Shown here piece after piece: positions 18,723 through 21,393 of a DNA stretch of 21,393 nt. Every line of letters starts with the position of its first letter. Within the stretch, counting starts at the first letter, position 1. The DNA is from Euprymna scolopes (lineage: Eukaryota > Mollusca > Cephalopoda > Sepiida > Sepiolidae): contig CM044490.1 of the NCBI GenBank assembly GCA_024364805.1, positions 12,124,892 to 12,146,284 of the forward strand, given 5' to 3'. Made by a program: the position numbers and the translations under genes. Below the pieces are notes generated by a model, which saw only the letters and a program-made list of their open reading frames with translations, searched no databases and was not told the DNA's origin.

Positions 18723-20044
18723 ACCCTTTGACACAGTCAGTCGGGAGATTCTGTGGAAAATAATGAAGAAATTCGGTTGCCAAAGTACTATTATCACAGT
18801 AGTTCGTCAATTCCATGAAGGCATGATTGGACGCGTCCTTGACGACGATGAACCCTCGGAGGTTTTTCCGTAATAAATGGAGTTAAACAGGGCTGTGTCC
18901 TTTCCCCTACGCTGTGCAGCTTGATATTTTCTGCAATGCTATTTGACGCTTTCAGCGACCAGTCACCAGGCATCAACATTAAATTCCGAACAGATAGAAA
19001 GCTGTTTAACCCAAAGAGACTGTAGCTTGTTACAAAGGTGAAGAAAGCGGTGCTGAGTGACTTTCTTTTTGCTGATTAATGTGCCCTCAATACCAGCAAT
19101 GAGCGAGAAATGCAAGACCAGATGAACAAATTCTCCGCAGCCTGTGACAACTTGGCCTCACAATTATCACCAAGAAGACTGGAGTTATGTTCCAACCAGC
19201 CCCCAGAAATCTGTATCATGAGCCAAGTGTCTCAGTCAAGGGACATAACCTTCAAGCTGTTGAGACCTCCCTGACCTATCTGGGCAAGACTTTATCTCGG
19301 ACAGCCACAATCAATCGCGAAATAAACAACAGAATCGTCAAGGCAAGCAGTGCATTCGGGAGACTCAGAAGAAAAAGCTGGGAGAGGAGAGGGATCAGCA
19401 TTGACACCAAGCAGTTGTCCTCACAACATTGTTCTACGGCTCAGAAACTGTAATGCTGAAAAAACGTCGAAGCACTTCCACTTGAGATGTCTCCGAAACC
19501 TCTTCCATATAAGATGGCAAGACGAAATCCCTGATACAGAGGTCCTGAAAAGTGCTCATCTTCCCAGCATAACTACTACCATTCGGAAGACCCAAATGAG
19601 ATGGACAGGTCACGTCTCCCGCATGCCAGATGAAAGAATCCCAAAGCAACTCCTGTATGGGGAGCTGTGCCAAGTCAAGCGTTCAGTCGAAGCACCAAGA
19701 AAACGCTTTAAGGACAACCTCAAAGGCTCACTCGAAGACTTCAACATCAGTACCGAGTCCTGGGAATCGCTTGCATCAGACAGACCTCACTGGCGTAACC
19801 TCATAAACAACAGCGTTGAAACAGCTGAAGAGAGAAGGACCCTCAAAGCCGTAAAGGACCGTGCAATCCGTAAAGCCAGAGCAAAAAGCTCTGTCCCCAC
19901 AACACCTGTTCACCACTGTACAATTATGGGAGAGACTTCCATGCCCGGATGGACCTTACAAGTCATCTCCGGAAGCACAAAAATAATATTTTTACTCACT
20001 GTTGTCATGGTTATATTCGATTTAGAAGGAAGAACACGACGACC
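18409..20044 (+). mobile_element. LINE-C: RTE-like LINE with an inverted 5' segment
   Basis: The element has two joined pieces. The left piece (18406-18722) is on the minus strand and encodes the upstream RT block. The right piece (18724-20044) is on the plus strand and encodes the rest of RT and the C-terminus. The left piece ends at FIDFTK and the right piece starts at PFDTVSRE, so they abut in element coordinates (FIDLTKAFDTVSRE in relatives). This is the product expected from twin priming. The endonuclease and the earliest RT are missing (5' truncation). There is no long A tail, which is usual for RTE-type elements. Target-site duplications flank it. Stops and frame changes make it inactive. 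Confidence 0.85.
18724..20044 (+). pseudogene. LINE-C palm, thumb and C-terminus (forward piece)
   Basis: The plus strand starts PFDTVSREILWKIMKKFGCQ. It continues with INGVKQGCVLSPTLCSL and FLFAD followed by TAA (19077-19079), where the second Asp of FADD should be. ITKKTGVMFQPAPRN, TYLGKTLSRTATI and KASSAFGRLRRK come next, then a VVLTTLFYGSET segment. The long open frame 19456-20048 holds CLRNLFHIRWQD, MRWTGHVSRMPDER and KQLLYGELCQ. The LLYG-SET and W-GHV-RM signatures are those of RTE-type LINEs. At the end a one-base loss breaks a C2H2-like finger: in the other frame YGRDFHARMDLTSHLRKH is visible. Confidence 0.85.
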
Positions 20045-20054
20045 CTAATTCCCT
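20045..20054. repeat. Target-site duplication, right copy (LINE-C)
   Basis: CTAATTCCCT, the partner of 18399-18408 with one mismatch. LINE-D sequence resumes immediately to the right. Confidence 0.8.
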
Positions 20055-21357
20055 CATTGATCCTATATATTTTTTCATGAAGGACACTTTGCTATATTCT
20101 CTTATTATGTGGTTTATTGTTTCGTCTCTTTGCCAGCAAAATCTGCATATTTCCTTTTTGTTGGTCTTGGTAAGCCGGGACCTGATGTGGTTAGCTATTA
20201 GAAAAGTCAGATTGCCTCTTTAGGTTAGTTTTTGGTTTTCATTTCAGTTTAAATATTATTATCTTTTGTTGCCCTTATCAATCATTTTGTATTTTTCTCG
20301 TCGCAGATTTCCTTCCTTGTGTCACCCTTCGTATTTTTATATTTTGTTTGTTTCTTCAGTCCCTCTTGTTGTGGTAATTATTCTTTCTAATTATTTTTGT
20401 ATTTTTCCCATTATTTTTGTGTTGTTTTACACAATCTTTTTCAAACCGCCCTCTCCATCCCTTTCATCCTGCGTCCGTTAGTATAACGTTTTGCATGAAG
20501 TGCCTTGTGCATCGTGATGTTCTTAATTTTTTGCTTTGGATTCCTCAGTTCTTTTTCATCCAACCTATAAACCGTGTAGTGTATCTTACTAGTGACACTG
20601 CCCATACAAATCCTTTTATTAGGTTCCTACTGTATAGTTTCTTCCTGAGAATTTTCTAGTTCGTCTGGTGGTACTCCTTTCAAATTTTCTCGTAAATGTA
20701 TGTTGTCTTAATCCTCTATGTTTCCAGATCTCGCAGGTATTTGGAGCAATCTTGTTTAACTAAGCCTCCTCCCTGTTTTATTGTGTATTCCCATATTTTC
20801 TGTTGCTTCCAGTTTTTTGCTCCTCATGATCAGCAGTCCGATCTTTTCCATAGCAAATTCAATTCGAATATCGAGATCGAAGTGTTAGGTTGCGTTTATT
20901 AGTGTATCTAGTTACACCTTGTTTTTGTAAACTTTTCAGATGACCCATGCACATGAGATGATTCAGTCGCTCATCTGTATTAATAAACCTATGTCCGGCT
21001 ATACACATTTTTAGTATATTGTTTAGGGACATCATGTCTATGATCGATAGTCGTGGTGAAAGGAATCGGCTTGGAAATTACTCTTGGTATTTAAGTTCTA
21101 CGTATGTGTTGTACATCAGCTGTAAATTCAAGTTTCCATGTTCCCTTTAAATTTTCTATGAAACTGGTTATTTTGTTAATTCTCGGGTATTCTATTACAT
21201 GGTCTGGAGATCCTATCGGACACGTTTTGTTGGTTTTCTATGGCATGGCAAAATGTATTTTTCAACTTTTTACCTCCAGGATCCTTTGGTGTATGTGTGT
21301 TAGGTCATGTTTTACTCTTCTTTCTTTTTTGGCAACCTTTCTTTTCCACTAGGATGT
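20055..21357 (-). pseudogene. LINE-D reverse transcriptase and zinc-knuckle part
   Basis: The order agrees with R4-like LINE proteins. GCQKRKK near 21330 is followed by a palm segment, then SLNNILKMCIAGHRFINTDE, RLNHLMCMGHL (20937-20967) and EKIGLLIMRSKK. Next come YSRNLIKGFVWAVSLVRYT, IKNITMHKALHA and finally the knuckle. The catalytic box, which I recall as YMDD in relatives, reads CMGH here. The GDSLSP-type motif is reduced to FLSP. The knuckle is C-x2-C-x8-H-x4 with Tyr in place of the last Cys (first Cys pair at 20136-20147). The fragment is long dead, and its frames change repeatedly. Confidence 0.75.
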
Positions 21358-21393
21358 ATTATTAGTATTATTATTATTATTATTATTATTATT
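21358..21393. repeat. (ATT)n microsatellite at the window end
   Basis: A trinucleotide ATT run with one AGT interruption. It adjoins the last recognisable LINE-D codons and continues past the window. Confidence 0.9.

Larger units (their letters stand above)
18072..21357 (-). mobile_element. LINE-D: RLE-type (R2/R4-like) LINE split by LINE-C
   Basis: On the minus strand the right block (20055-21357) reads from a GCQKRKK segment through RT palm remnants (LSPRLSIIDMMSLNNIL, RLNHLMCM), KLYSRNLIKG and TMHKALHA. It ends in a zinc-knuckle block, CRFCWQRDETINHII. The left block (18072-18398) reads AHYGHVNAEHAEKL, DMQTDKLIQ, PDG and QIVDC, like the restriction-like endonuclease that follows the knuckle in this LINE type. 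The two blocks were one element before LINE-C inserted. Many stops and frame changes are present. The 5' side stops at an (ATT)n tract at the window edge, so completeness there is unknown. The clade label is my best match from motifs and not certain. Confidence 0.75.

Noticed and set aside
19434-19673. Minus-strand frame inside LINE-C
   Set aside because: It is a shadow of the plus-strand RT C-terminus, which has clear family motifs.
20266-20902. Plus-strand Phe/Ser-rich frames
   Set aside because: They are complements of the minus-strand LINE-D coding fossil.

Overview
The window is AT-rich, gene-poor animal DNA. Long (TA)n, (CA)n and (ATCT)n microsatellites alternate with decayed repeats. 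The protein-like signals are almost all broken non-LTR retrotransposons (LINEs) of types I associate with mollusc, and especially cephalopod (octopus-like), genomes. That assignment is inferred from LINE protein motifs recalled from the families and from microsatellite style; no search was run. No intact host gene, CRISPR array, rRNA or intact tRNA gene was found.

Layout: 1-2300 is a cluster of related short repeats, including a diverged inverted pair (237-395 and 1512-1641) and a 200-bp direct pair (1235-1434 and 2075-2273). 2300-3880 is plain AT-rich DNA. 3888-4750 holds a duplicated repeat unit, a tRNA-like block with a Pol III type terminator, and a repeat tail that precedes a (TA)n tract. 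4853-8100 is mostly unassigned, with a promoter-like or LTR-like segment near 5930-6165 and a two-level tandem array at 7366-7770. 8105-10600 is LINE-A on the minus strand (APE endonuclease tail, linker, reverse transcriptase, C-terminus). 10650-15200 is largely unassigned, with microsatellites and one GC-richer island (11780-12480). 15226-16036 is LINE-B on the minus strand, related to LINE-A, with its catalytic core deleted. 16350-17170 has a short minisatellite, a possible interspersed repeat, a microsatellite hairpin and an exon-like open frame. 17611-18072 is a repeat tail.

The richest part is 18072-21357. A minus-strand LINE of the restriction-like-endonuclease (R2/R4-like) kind, LINE-D, is split by an RTE-like element, LINE-C. 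LINE-C is flanked by 10-bp target-site duplications that differ at one base. If one copy is removed, LINE-D's reading frame runs straight across the site. LINE-C is itself rearranged: its upstream RT piece is inverted and joined to the rest with essentially no loss of sequence, which is the signature of twin priming during target-primed reverse transcription.

Nothing here supports a working multi-gene system. The value of the window is as a legible record of LINE insertion, inversion, nesting and decay.
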